Source: Methylobacterium durans
GTDB lineage: Bacteria; Pseudomonadota; Alphaproteobacteria; Rhizobiales; Beijerinckiaceae
Reading direction: 5' to 3'
NCBI RefSeq assembly: GCF_003173715.1
Contig: NZ_CP029550.1
Span: 5,131,501 to 5,195,500 of the forward strand
DNA length: 64,000 nucleotides
Position 1 is the first letter of the stretch, and the number at the start of each line of letters is the position of its first letter. The position numbers and the translations under genes were made by a program. The notes under the pieces are model-generated. The model had not been told where the DNA came from, searched no databases, and saw nothing but the letters and a program-made list of their open reading frames with translations. This document shows positions 1-9,353 of the stretch, piece by piece.

Positions 1-1918
1 CGAGCTCCGGCTGGTTCTGGCGGCCGCGCTCGGCCTGCTGCTCCTGCCAGAGCGTTCCCTGCGGCGGCGGCGCCAATCCCTCCGGCTTGTCGAGGCCGTT
101 GTCCCCGGGCAGCAGCGCGTAGCCGTAGCGCTCGTAGGGCATGGCGCCGGCCCCGGCCACGCGGCGCGCCACCAGGGGAGCCGGGTTGGTTGCCGGCTCA
201 CGGGCGTAGGTACCGGGCTGGACCGGCTCGGCCAGCTTCTGCTGGGTGGAGGCGGGCGGGAAGCGCAGCGGGTTGTCGAGGGACACCGCCAGGGGAAACT
301 CGCTCCGCTGCACGGCCGGCGGCTTGGCGTCGGCCCGCTGCCCGACGCCGGCGGCGTCCGGGCGGGGCACCCGGCCGTAGGTCTGCGGCTCCGGCCGCGG
401 CGCCGGAGCCGGCGCGGAGCGCGCCGGCTGAGTCTGGGCCGGCTCGCGCGCGCAGGGCAGGGGCGGCCCGCCCAGATCCTCGCGGAAGAGGAGGTCGACC
501 ACCTTGGGGAACAGCCCGTCGTAGCGGTTCACGGTCTCGAGATACGGGCGCTGGCGCTTCAGCCGCTGCTGGGTGAGCGCGTAGCCGAACACGGTGCTCT
601 CACCCGGCATCCAGGCGACGGCGCGCTGGAACCATTCGAGGGCCGCCTCGAACTGGCAGGAATTGTAGGCGTACCAGCCGAGGCCCTGCGCGCCCTCGCC
701 GGAGCCCGAGGCGATCACGACCTTCGCGTAGCGCTCGATGCGGGCGGGCTCGATGAAGGGCGGGCTCGGCAGCGTCAGCTTGCGCTCCAGGATGTCGATG
801 AACAGGATCTCGTTGCCGACGAAGCGGTCGCGCCAGGCATAGGCGACCTCCTCGGCCTCGCGCAGCATGTTGAGTTCGCGGAGCGTGTGGGCGAGGCCGT
901 GCGCGACCATGGCGTCGCCCCCGCGCGCGATCGCCTGCTTGAACCATTCGAGCGCCTCGCGGAACTGGCGGCGCTTGTAGGCATACCAGCCGAGGAGACC
1001 GGTCTGGCTGGGGTCCCCGACCTTGCGGGCATAGGCCTGGAAGGCGGTGAGGTCGGCGAGCGTCGGGGCCTGCGCCGGCTCGTCGTGCAGGAAGGCGGCG
1101 ATCCGCGCCCGGGTGATGTCGAGGCGGATCGCGTCGAATTCCGAGCGCGCCTCCGCATCCTGCCGGCCCATGGCGATCAGGCGCTCGGCCTGGTCCATCT
1201 TGATGTGGGCCATCGCCTTCTGGACCGTGGCGAGGCGCGCGCCAGCATCGTTGCTGGCGTCGAGGACGGATTTGTAGAGGTTGAAGGCGTCCTCGGAGGC
1301 CCCGGTCGCCGCGAGCGCATCCGCGATGGCCCAGATGCTCTCGACGTCGGCCGGGTCGAGGGCGGACGGATCGGCCCGGTAGAGCGCGACCACCTCCTCG
1401 GCGCTGCGGCCCGCGAGCGCCTTGATGCGGTTGCGGAACTCCGCCCGGCGGAGCTTGCGCGCCAGTTCCTCGGAGGGCTGCCAACTCGCGTCGAGCGAGC
1501 GGCGCGCGGCGATCGCGGCGCGCAGATCCTCGAACCGGCCCGCGGTGAACAAATCCCAGAGGGGCGCCTCCTCGGGCGGGCTCGGCTGCAGGCTGTCGAG
1601 GTCGGCGGGCTCGGTCCAGCCCGGATAGAGCCTCTTCAGGCGGGCGATCTCCGCCCGCATCCGGGCGGTCTGCTTCTGCGAGGCGTAGTAGCGGAGCGCA
1701 CTCTCGTCGACCATGCCGGAACTGCCCGACGTGTCCGGCTCGACGAGGATCGCCGGCGCCCGTGTGCCGTCGCCGTAAACGATCCGGGGCGGGGCCTCGG
1801 GCGCGCCGCCCGTCTGCGCCGTCTGCGCGGTGGCGGGACATGCGGCGGCGAGGGCGCACGCGGCGGCGAGCCCGACCAGGGGATGGCAGAGGGGCAGGGG
1901 GATCACCGAGTCACGCAT
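1..1918 (-). CDS. TPR protein of the cellulose operon, 3' end cut by window edge
   Basis: The reading frame opens at the ATG at 1918 and stays open to the window edge, giving at least 639 residues. An N-terminal hydrophobic stretch ending near Cys/Ala-Gln looks like an export signal. The middle holds repeated helical pairs with the pattern GWYAYKRRQFREALEWF and again GWYAYNSCQFEAALEWF, typical of TPR/Sel1-type repeats. The C-terminal part is rich in Pro and Ala. It overlaps the bcsZ stop by 16 bases, so it is probably co-translated with the bcs genes. BcsC-type proteins use TPRs in the periplasm, but no outer-membrane barrel is visible in the part present, so the name bcsC is not assigned. 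Confidence 0.75.
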   Translation of the reverse strand, partial: MRDSVIPLPLCHPLVGLAAACALAAACPATAQTAQTGGAPEAPPRIVYGDGTRAPAILVEPDTSGSSGMVDESALRYYASQKQTARMRAEIARLKRLYPGWTEPADLDSLQPSPPEEAPLWDLFTAGRFEDLRAAIAARRSLDASWQPSEELARKLRRAEFRNRIKALAGRSAEEVVALYRADPSALDPADVESIWAIADALAATGASEDAFNLYKSVLDASNDAGARLATVQKAMAHIKMDQAERLIAMGRQDAEARSEFDAIRLDITRARIAAFLHDEPAQAPTLADLTAFQAYARKVGDPSQTGLLGWYAYKRRQFREALEWFKQAIARGGDAMVAHGLAHTLRELNMLREAEEVAYAWRDRFVGNEILFIDILERKLTLPSPPFIEPARIERYAKVVIASGSGEGAQGLGWYAYNSCQFEAALEWFQRAVAWMPGESTVFGYALTQQRLKRQRPYLETVNRYDGLFPKVVDLLFREDLGGPPLPCAREPAQTQPARSAPAPAPRPEPQTYGRVPRPDAAGVGQRADAKPPAVQRSEFPLAVSLDNPLRFPPASTQQKLAEPVQPGTYAREPATNPAPLVARRVAGAGAMPYERYGYALLPGDNGLDKPEGLAPPPQGTLWQEQQAERGRQNQPEL

Positions 1919-3084
1919 GACGGGTAGCGCATCCGGGCCGCGATCAGCGCGAGGAGGTGCAGGGTGGTCGGATAGTAGTTCTGGTTGTCCTGTACCGCGT
2001 CCATCCCGTCGGGGAAGGGGGTGCCGTCCTGGGCGCAGGCGACGAGGGCCGACAGCGCGACGTAGCCGGGCTCCGTCAGCCACTCGACGGGCCGTCCGTT
2101 GGCGGTGTCGACGATCGGCAGCCGCTCACGGTCGAGCCCGCCCCAGAGGCTGCGGAAGGGCGCGAGATCCTCGGGCCGCCCGGCCCCCGCCCAGGCAAGG
2201 TAGAGCGGGATGCGGATCGCGTTGTAGGAGAACAGGGCCGGAAAGCCGTCCGCCGGTCGCGGGGCGTCCTTGGCCGAGATCCACTCGGTCGGCAGACCGC
2301 TCGGCCCGAAGCGGGCCTGCCGCAGGATGTCGACGCCGCTGCGGATCACGGCCGCCCAATCGTATTCGGGGGCGACAATGGGCAGGCGCTGGAAGGCGGG
2401 GAAGACCCAGTAGGACAGGTTCAGCAACGGCCCGTCGGCGCGCTCGCGGGCCGAGAAGCCCGAGACCGCCGGCAGGACGAGGGGCCCGTGCGGGTCCTTG
2501 AACAGGATCGCCTTGCGCCCGAACTCCACCGCCATCCGCCGCGCGGCCGTGCGGTAACTCGCCTCGCCCCAGGCCTCGGCCGCCTCGGTCAGCGCCCAGG
2601 CGACCAGGATGTCGCCGTCTGTGGCGTTGTTCATGTCGGCGATCGCGGGCCGGTGGTCCGGCGTCCAGCGCCAAGCCAGCAATGCGTCGGAGCGCACCAT
2701 CAGGTTGGCGCGCGTCCAGCCCCAGATCCGCTCGAAACTCGCCCGGTCGCTGGCCGCCACCGCGAGCAGCATGCCGTAGCCCTGGCCCTCGCTGTGGCTG
2801 ATCTGCCCGTTCGCCGTGTCGATCACGCGGCCCTGCTCTGTGACGAAGCGGGCCCGGTAGGCGCGCCAGCCCGGGTGGTCGCCGAGCGTGCCGGCGAGCG
2901 GGAGGCCGGCGGCCGGGGGCGACGGGCTGTCCGGGCGGGGCGTGCTGGGCTGGGCGGTCGCGGGGGGCACGGCACCGGTCTCCGGCTGCTGGGCCCGCGC
3001 CGGCGCGAGCGCGAGGGCGGTGAGTGCGAGCGCGGCGGCAAGGATCGATCCGCGGCGGCGCGCGCCTCCGGTGCGGGCCGTCAT
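1903..3084 (-). CDS. bcsZ: Cellulose-operon endoglucanase, glycoside hydrolase family 8
   Basis: A 393-residue secreted beta-1,4-glucanase of the cellulose synthase operon. Residues 1-31 form a signal peptide (Arg-rich n-region, Ala/Leu core, cleavage after PARA). The GH8 signature ATDGDILVAWALTEAAEAW lies at about 154-172, and SEGQGYGM at 98-105 carries the expected acid Glu99. I chose the ATG at 3084 because it overlaps the bcsB stop as ATGA and is followed directly by the signal peptide; an in-frame extension upstream would run into bcsB. In characterised systems BcsZ trims or edits nascent cellulose in the periplasm. Confidence 0.92.
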   Translation of the reverse strand: MTARTGGARRRGSILAAALALTALALAPARAQQPETGAVPPATAQPSTPRPDSPSPPAAGLPLAGTLGDHPGWRAYRARFVTEQGRVIDTANGQISHSEGQGYGMLLAVAASDRASFERIWGWTRANLMVRSDALLAWRWTPDHRPAIADMNNATDGDILVAWALTEAAEAWGEASYRTAARRMAVEFGRKAILFKDPHGPLVLPAVSGFSARERADGPLLNLSYWVFPAFQRLPIVAPEYDWAAVIRSGVDILRQARFGPSGLPTEWISAKDAPRPADGFPALFSYNAIRIPLYLAWAGAGRPEDLAPFRSLWGGLDRERLPIVDTANGRPVEWLTEPGYVALSALVACAQDGTPFPDGMDAVQDNQNYYPTTLHLLALIAARMRYPSCVTR

Positions 3085-5624
3085 GAATTCTTCCTGCCGA
3101 GCTGGCGCACGAGGCTCGTCGTGGCGAGGCCGAGGCAGAGCGCCATCAGCAGCGTCATGCCGACATAATAGGCCGGATTGAGGGAGAGCCACGCGGCCGA
3201 GACCAGCCGGAAGTTCGGCAGCGTCCAGGGTTGCGTCTCGACGAGATCGACCTGATCCGGCTGGACGATGCTGAGGCTGCCGTCCGAAGCGTCCAGGAAG
3301 GCGGCCCGCCCGACGAGGCGGGTCCATACGACGGGATCAACGAGGCAGGAGACGGAGGCCTTCAGCATCGAGGCGTTCGGGGCGGTGACCAGCACGATCC
3401 GGCCGCCGAGCTGCCCGGCGGCCCCTTCAGCAAGGACGAGGGAGGCGCGCGGATCGACCGGGACGGCCTCGCCCTCCGTGGGCCAGCGCAGCCAGTCCCG
3501 CATCGCCTCCCGGGCCTCCGAACCCCGCCGGACGACTTCGTCCCGGGCGCCGTCGAGGATCGTCCCGACCGAACCCGGTCCCCGCAGGTTCTCGCCCCAG
3601 CGCGCGAGCGGATCCTGACCGGCCGGGGCGGGCGCAGGCGTGGGGGCCGTCGCGGGAGCAGGCGCGGGGGGAGCGGCGGCGGCCGAGGCGACGCGCAGCG
3701 GCATGGTCGCGGGTGGGAGCGCGCAGCGCATCGGCAGGTTTCGCCGCATCCGGTCGAGGGTCAGCACGCCCTCCGCGCCGAACTGGCCGGGCGTCGCCAC
3801 TGTCTCGGCGCGACCCTCCCAGATCCGCCGGACCTGATCGGGATCGAGGCCGACGGATGCGATCGTCAGCGGGCTCAGCGCGCGCGCCGGGGCGACCACG
3901 AGGCTGATGGCCCCGTCGGCCGAGCGCTCGTCCGACGTCACCTCGAAGTCGATGACGCGCTTGGCCGCGATGGCGAGCCGGGCCGCCAGCATGGCGGCGG
4001 CGTCCGCCGAATCCCGGTCGGGCGTCGGCAGGACGAGGCGCGGGCGGATGCCCTCCGCCACGAAGGGCACCGCGCCGCCCTTGATGGCGGAAAGATCGGG
4101 GCTGCGGGCGGCGCGGGCGAGAGCGGGCACCTCGATACGCGTCCGGTCGAGGAACAGGAACCGGGCCTGCCGGGCGCTCGGCGCGAGCGTGTCGCAGGCG
4201 CGGTCGGAGGCCGTCGGCAGGTGCGCCGAGATCTCGACGCGGTTCAGCCCCGGCCGCCACAGGCTCAAGGGGAGGGGAATGGCGCTGTCCTCGAACACCT
4301 CGCCGCGGGCGTAGGGCAGCGGCACACTGGCGGCGTTGCGCCCGTTGATGTCGACGACGATCTGTGCGCTCGGCTCGAGCCCGGCCGCGTAGCCGCCGGC
4401 GAGGTGCAGCATCACCTTGCCGTAATCGGCCGGGACGAAATCGGCCGGGAAGCGGATCTCGAAGCCGACCCGCAGCAGCCGACCGTTGAACTCCCGGGTT
4501 GCGACCCCGAGGCGGTCAAGGGTGAGGCTCTCGCCGCCCGAGACGCTGTAGCCCCGGGTCAGGCTGGCGAGCCGCGTCCCCGCGGGCGTGCCCGCCGCGT
4601 CCCCGGTGGCCGCGAGCGTCGCGATGGCTTGGCGGATATCGGCGTCGTTCGCCCCGGCGACGACGAGGACCGGCGCCCGGTTCGCCCGCGGCGGAAGGAG
4701 CGCGAGCTTCGGCCCGGTGATCGGCCCCAGTTCCTCGACGCCCTCGACCCCGCGGATCTCAGCCGCCGTGCCGACGACGAGGTTGACCCCGGTGCGCCCG
4801 GAGAGCGGCGGCCCGAACGTCACGGCCGGCCGCGCGAGCCGCCCGACGAGGGCCACCGCCTGCACCGCGCCGATCATGCGCTCCAGGCGCTCCAGGCTCG
4901 GCTTCTCGGTAAGGACGATGCCGACCGGTAGCGCCCCGCTCTCATCGGGCTCCAGGGCCGCGAGGGATCGGAGGTCGAGGTCGGAGGCCGGCGCCACCAC
5001 GAGCCCCGAGCGGGACGGGTCGATCTGCGTCCAGAGCTCGTAGGTCGCCCCGGTCGAGCAATCGACCCGGTGGCGCTGGCTCGCCATGAAGCTCACCGCG
5101 TTGTAGCCGCCCTTGAGCAGCCCCTCGGGTAGTGTGAACTCCACCACCTTCACGGCGCCGGGGGCCTGGATCCGGGTCCAGCCGACCTTGGTGCCGTTGA
5201 CGAGGCCGGTCAGTTCGGAGACCTCGGGCGCGACCGAGATCGCGGACAGGTAGGAGACCCGCAGGCGCGCCGGCCCGCGGGCCTGAGCCTCGGTCAGGAA
5301 GACCGGGAATTGCAGGGTGTCCTCCTCGCCCGCGAGGCGGAAGCCCCGGGTTCCGGCGGGAAAGCGCCGGGCCGCCGCGATGGTGGCTTGGACGGAAAGA
5401 CGCCGCGCGGCCTCGGAGCCCGCATCGGGGCGCGGCGCCGGGGCCGCCTCCGGCCGGGGCGCGGGAGGCGGGGAGCGGATGGCGTCGCCCGCGGGCGGGA
5501 CCGTGAGCCGCTCGGCCGGCCCCGCCCCGAGGAAGCTCTGCGCCCGCGCCGTGAGGGCCGGACCGGCGCAGGCGAGGACGAGGGCGGCCGCTGCGGCCGC
5601 CAGCAGGCGCGGTGAGGCCCTCAT
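3081..5624 (-). CDS. bcsB: Cellulose synthase periplasmic subunit BcsB
   Basis: An 847-residue protein with an N-terminal signal peptide (MRASPRLLAAAAAALVLACA) and a single C-terminal membrane helix followed by a short basic tail, the normal BcsB arrangement. The long middle part has the repeated beta-rich carbohydrate-binding and flavodoxin-like layout of the family (for example LPEGLLKGGYNAVSFMASQ). BcsB partners BcsA and guides the glucan through the periplasm. The ATG at 5624 leaves 7 bases after the bcsA stop; a GTG at 5642 is an in-frame alternative that would overlap bcsA. The 3' end overlaps bcsZ by 4 bases. Confidence 0.9.
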   Translation of the reverse strand: MRASPRLLAAAAAALVLACAGPALTARAQSFLGAGPAERLTVPPAGDAIRSPPPAPRPEAAPAPRPDAGSEAARRLSVQATIAAARRFPAGTRGFRLAGEEDTLQFPVFLTEAQARGPARLRVSYLSAISVAPEVSELTGLVNGTKVGWTRIQAPGAVKVVEFTLPEGLLKGGYNAVSFMASQRHRVDCSTGATYELWTQIDPSRSGLVVAPASDLDLRSLAALEPDESGALPVGIVLTEKPSLERLERMIGAVQAVALVGRLARPAVTFGPPLSGRTGVNLVVGTAAEIRGVEGVEELGPITGPKLALLPPRANRAPVLVVAGANDADIRQAIATLAATGDAAGTPAGTRLASLTRGYSVSGGESLTLDRLGVATREFNGRLLRVGFEIRFPADFVPADYGKVMLHLAGGYAAGLEPSAQIVVDINGRNAASVPLPYARGEVFEDSAIPLPLSLWRPGLNRVEISAHLPTASDRACDTLAPSARQARFLFLDRTRIEVPALARAARSPDLSAIKGGAVPFVAEGIRPRLVLPTPDRDSADAAAMLAARLAIAAKRVIDFEVTSDERSADGAISLVVAPARALSPLTIASVGLDPDQVRRIWEGRAETVATPGQFGAEGVLTLDRMRRNLPMRCALPPATMPLRVASAAAAPPAPAPATAPTPAPAPAGQDPLARWGENLRGPGSVGTILDGARDEVVRRGSEAREAMRDWLRWPTEGEAVPVDPRASLVLAEGAAGQLGGRIVLVTAPNASMLKASVSCLVDPVVWTRLVGRAAFLDASDGSLSIVQPDQVDLVETQPWTLPNFRLVSAAWLSLNPAYYVGMTLLMALCLGLATTSLVRQLGRKNS

Positions 5625-5631
5625 GGCCGCC

Positions 5632-8019
5632 TCACCGGGCACCCGTGCGGCGCCCCTCGGCAGCCAGCAGGCGGTCGTTCTCGAATTCGAGCATCAGCCG
5701 GACCCAGTCGCCCTCCGCCTCGGCCGGAACCGGGCCGGCGCGGACGGGCTCGACCGGGCGCGCGGGCAGGTTGAGCGGGAGGCTCGGGCGGGCGGCGGCG
5801 ACGGGCGCGGACTCGGGCGCATCGTAGGCCGGAAACGGAGCGGCGGCGGTCTCATCGGCGACGGGCCGCGCGTCGCCGGCCAGCGCGTAGCGCAGGGCCC
5901 GCAGGGGCTCGACGAGCCCCCACCAGACGAATTGCAGGGTGCCCGTCAGGATGTCCTTGTGCCGGCGCCGGCGCAGCTGGAAGCGCTGCATCGCGTCCGC
6001 GTCGCCGTACATCAGGCCGGCCAGCGCCACGTAGTCCGGGGCCTGCAGGGCGCCGAAGGTCAGACGGCAGACGGCCTCGTCGCCGTCGCGCACGACGCCC
6101 TCCAGGATCACCGGCAGCGGAGCCGCCTGCCGCGCGCCGTCGACGGGGATCACAGTCAGGCTCCCGCTCATGGCGCGCTGGCCGGCGCCGGGCGCGAGCA
6201 GTGTGCCCGGCAGGCGCAGGGTGCAGCCCTCGGCGGAGACGCGCGTCACGGAGACGTCGACGGCCCGGCCGCCGAGGCTCAGCACCCCGCGCCGGTCGAC
6301 CGGCAGGGAGGGCATCCGCTCGAGCTGGCGCCGCTCGGCGCAGACGCCGAGGGCGGCGCCGGCGGTCAGCAGGTTGAAGAAGTTCCAAAGGCCGACCACC
6401 AGCATCAGGTTGGTCACGCCAGGCTCGAACAGGTAGCGCCAGCCCGCCACCGCGCAGCCGGCGAGCAACAGCGCGTAGACCGCGAAGAACGGCAGCGCGA
6501 GCGGCGACAGGTGGTCGTGGTCGAGGCTGGCGCCCTTGCTCGTGACGTTGAAGGTGGGCTTTCGCGGCGACAGGATCACCGAGGCGATGGCCTTCGAGAG
6601 GTAGAGGCCCTGGATGTACTCGTAGAGCTCGGAGACGAAGGGCCAGCGGAACTTGCCGTAGACGTAGTTCTGCATCATCAGGTTGATGATGATGTATGTC
6701 GCAGTATAGGCGATGGACTCGGCCACGCTCGCGACGAAGATCTTCAGATCGAAGAAGATGTGCAGTAGCGGTGCGAACATGAACGCGAGCCGCGGCATCG
6801 GGAAGAACCAGAAGGTCATGCTCGACAGGTAGGCGATTTTCTGGATTGGCTTGAGCCCCGCCTTCAGGGCGGGGTTCTTCAGGAGCAGGATCTGGAACAT
6901 GCCCTGGCACCAGCGGGAGCGCTGGCCGATGAAGTCGGCGAGCGTGTCCGGCTGGAGGCCGGCGATCAGCGGCTTGTCCACGTAGGCGCTGGTCCAGCCG
7001 CGAGCGTGAAGCTCGAAGGCGGTCTCGCAATCCTCCGTGATGGTGATGCCCGAGAATCCGCCCGCCTCGTCGAGGGCCGCGCGCCTCAGGAGCGCGGCCG
7101 AGCCGCAGAAGAAGGAGCCGTTCCACTTGTCGAGCCCGCGCTGCGTCACCGCGTAGAACATCTCGTTCTCGGACGGCATCCGCTCGAAGGTGCGCAGATT
7201 CCGCTCGACGGGGTCGGGATTCAGGAAGGCGTGCGGCGTCTGCACGAGGAACAGGCGCGGATCCTCGGCGAAGTAGCCGACCGTCTCGCGCAGGAACGAG
7301 CGGAACGGCACGTGGTCGGCGTCGAGCACGACCACAATGTCGCCGCTCGCCTGAGCGAGCCCGTTATTCAGGTTGCCGGCCTTGGCGTGCAGGTTGCGTT
7401 CGCGGGTGAGATAGCGGGCGCCGAGTTCGGCGCAGAGCGCCTTAAGCTGGGCCCGGCGAGCCCGCGCCGCCTCGGCCTTCCCGCGGTCCGCATCGGCGCA
7501 TTTCTGGTCGGTGCCGCCATCGTCGAGGAGCCAGACCGTCAGCTTCTCGGGCGGGTAGTTCATCTGGCGCGCGGCGGCGAGGGTCATCGCGAGGATCGAC
7601 GCATCCTCGTTGTAGCTCGGGACGAAGACGTCGACGGTGGGAAGCTCGGCGGCCCGCTGCGGCGTCGGCGGCCGGCGGCGCAGGGGGTCGGCGTTGATGA
7701 TCAGGCTGACGAACAGGATGAAGACGCAGTAGAGCTCCCCGAGGAGGAGGAGCAGCCCGAAGCCGAAGCTGACCGGGTCGCCGGGCGAGGGCAGCGTGTT
7801 GGTGACCCGCCACAGGATGTAGCGGAGCACCACGAGGCTTCCCATCGCCAGGAACACGAAGCGCGTGCGCGGCCCGTCGAGGAACAGCCAAAGCCCGATC
7901 ATCGCCGCCATGGCGGCGAGGCTCATGGCGAGTTGGTTCTGCGTGCCGACGGGCTGGCTCAGGAGGACGAGGCCGGCCGCCGTCGTCCCCATCCATACCA
8001 GCCACCGCACCGCACGCAT
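5632..8019 (-). CDS. bcsA: Cellulose synthase catalytic subunit (UDP-forming) BcsA
   Basis: A 795-residue inner-membrane glycosyltransferase family 2 enzyme that polymerises UDP-glucose. Visible are N-terminal membrane helices, the UDP-binding DDGGT (166-170), the DxD motif DAD (233-235), the catalytic TED (328-330), QRSRW (366-370), the gating-loop sequence FNVTSKG (490-496) and a C-terminal PilZ domain from about 562. The PilZ RxxxR motif is present (Arg564-Arg568), but the second motif reads RVSAEG, with Arg where Asp or Asn is usual. A GTG at 8052 is an alternative in-frame start. It follows bcsS after a long spacer and overlaps nothing upstream. Confidence 0.95.
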   Translation of the reverse strand: MRAVRWLVWMGTTAAGLVLLSQPVGTQNQLAMSLAAMAAMIGLWLFLDGPRTRFVFLAMGSLVVLRYILWRVTNTLPSPGDPVSFGFGLLLLLGELYCVFILFVSLIINADPLRRRPPTPQRAAELPTVDVFVPSYNEDASILAMTLAAARQMNYPPEKLTVWLLDDGGTDQKCADADRGKAEAARARRAQLKALCAELGARYLTRERNLHAKAGNLNNGLAQASGDIVVVLDADHVPFRSFLRETVGYFAEDPRLFLVQTPHAFLNPDPVERNLRTFERMPSENEMFYAVTQRGLDKWNGSFFCGSAALLRRAALDEAGGFSGITITEDCETAFELHARGWTSAYVDKPLIAGLQPDTLADFIGQRSRWCQGMFQILLLKNPALKAGLKPIQKIAYLSSMTFWFFPMPRLAFMFAPLLHIFFDLKIFVASVAESIAYTATYIIINLMMQNYVYGKFRWPFVSELYEYIQGLYLSKAIASVILSPRKPTFNVTSKGASLDHDHLSPLALPFFAVYALLLAGCAVAGWRYLFEPGVTNLMLVVGLWNFFNLLTAGAALGVCAERRQLERMPSLPVDRRGVLSLGGRAVDVSVTRVSAEGCTLRLPGTLLAPGAGQRAMSGSLTVIPVDGARQAAPLPVILEGVVRDGDEAVCRLTFGALQAPDYVALAGLMYGDADAMQRFQLRRRRHKDILTGTLQFVWWGLVEPLRALRYALAGDARPVADETAAAPFPAYDAPESAPVAAARPSLPLNLPARPVEPVRAGPVPAEAEGDWVRLMLEFENDRLLAAEGRRTGAR

Positions 8020-8434
8020 CACGCCTGCATCTCCCGCGCCGCCACTCGGCACATCATCGGATTATGTCCATTTCTCGATCAATCCACGAAATTCCAACCG
8101 AAACCCCACGCCAGCGGTATCATTGAAGAACTCAATTAAGTCAGAGATGCTGCGTTTCCAGCAAGAGACAGAGTGTCACTGAGCACAAGTTTCAGCGTGC
8201 GATAGAAAATTCTTCCCAGATGATTGTTTCGGCGGATGTACACGCCAAGATTGCTTAAAATTTGCTTCATTCCGTATGGGCAGATGCACGATCCAGGTGA
8301 TCGAACGGCGCGCCGAGCCACCGACGCACGTCGCCCGTGCCCGCGATTTTTGCGGCCCTGCAAAACAGTTTTCCGGATCCGGAACGGCCGGCGGCCGGCC
8401 GGAGCGGCGAATGGCGCCCGGCCAACGGCCCGGA
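8020..8434. other. Intergenic region between bcsS and bcsA
   Basis: A 415-base stretch without a convincing gene. Its bcsA-proximal part (about 8050-8300) is clearly more AT-rich than the surrounding DNA, which fits a promoter or regulatory region for bcsA. The bcsS-proximal part contains GC-rich dyads, including a palindrome TTCCGGATCCGGAA at 8371-8384 and overlapping CCGGCC repeats at 8386-8403, which could end bcsS transcription. No T-run follows them on the minus strand. Confidence 0.4.
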
Positions 8435-9241
8435 TCAGAACTTCGCGCGCGCCTCGACGCTCGAGTAGTAGCCGGAGCCCTGGACCCGGTCGCGGACGTA
8501 GCCCGCCGCGAGCGACATCTGGACCGGACCGAAGCTCACACCGGTGAGATGCGCACCGACGCGGTACTGGCGGAAGAAGTCGTCGCCGAGGAACAGGGCC
8601 TCCGGGCCGATATAGACGCCGTCGGCGACCATGTAGCCGACGCGGAAGCGCGAGTAATACGCGTTGAACTTGGTCGAGTACGACCCGTAGGCAGAGACCA
8701 TCGTCCGGTCGGTCGGGTTCGCGTAGAAGCTGCCCGCGACCTTCAGGCCGACGCCGGTGCCGACCACCGGGTTGCCGGGATCGGGGATCGAGAGCTGGTT
8801 GCTGCGCACGTTGAAGCCGATGAAGCCGGCGAGCGCCGCGTCGCGCCAGATCCACTCGTAGCCGGTCAGGAGCGCACCCTCCTGCTGGTAGCCGGTGACC
8901 CGGGAGGTGACGGCCTGTCCGGGATAGGAGTAGGTGCCGGCCAGCGCCTCGACGCGCACCCGCACGCCGCTCTGGGTCGGCGCGCCGCCGGGCGCGGCCG
9001 TGACCGTGAGGGAGCCGAAGGCCGAGCTGTTCGAGGTGACGCTGGTCGAGCCGTCGACCGCCACCGCCCAGCTGTCGTCGACCGCCTGCTGCTGCGCGCC
9101 GGTATACCAATCGACGCCGCCCGCGTTCGCCGAGAGGTCGGCGGCACGGACGCGGTCCGCGGGTGCAAGCCACGCAGCGGCGAGGAGAAAGGCGGGCCGG
9201 CCCAGGCCACGGATCCCGCTTTGGCGGCTGAACGTCCCCAC
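8435..9241 (-). CDS. bcsS: Cellulose biosynthesis protein BcsS, outer-membrane barrel type
   Basis: A 268-residue exported protein at the head of the cellulose operon. After a signal peptide (about residues 1-33, ending VRA/AD), the sequence is made of alternating amphipathic strands rich in Tyr, Gly and Ser (for example YGSYSTKFNAYYSRFRVGYMV) and ends in Phe, as outer-membrane beta-barrels do. This matches the BcsS family found next to bcsAB in alphaproteobacteria; its exact role is not settled. The start is a GTG at 9241 preceded by a strong GGGGAGGGAG ribosome site. Confidence 0.85.
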   Translation of the reverse strand: MGTFSRQSGIRGLGRPAFLLAAAWLAPADRVRAADLSANAGGVDWYTGAQQQAVDDSWAVAVDGSTSVTSNSSAFGSLTVTAAPGGAPTQSGVRVRVEALAGTYSYPGQAVTSRVTGYQQEGALLTGYEWIWRDAALAGFIGFNVRSNQLSIPDPGNPVVGTGVGLKVAGSFYANPTDRTMVSAYGSYSTKFNAYYSRFRVGYMVADGVYIGPEALFLGDDFFRQYRVGAHLTGVSFGPVQMSLAAGYVRDRVQGSGYYSSVEARAKF

Positions 9242-9353
9242 GGCCGCTCCCTCCCCGGATCCCGGTGCCTCGATCCACCGACTTATCCGCGACGAGGGTT
9301 AACAATCGCTCATCTTCAAGTTGTAAAAGGCCGGGAAAGACGGCGCGATCCGC

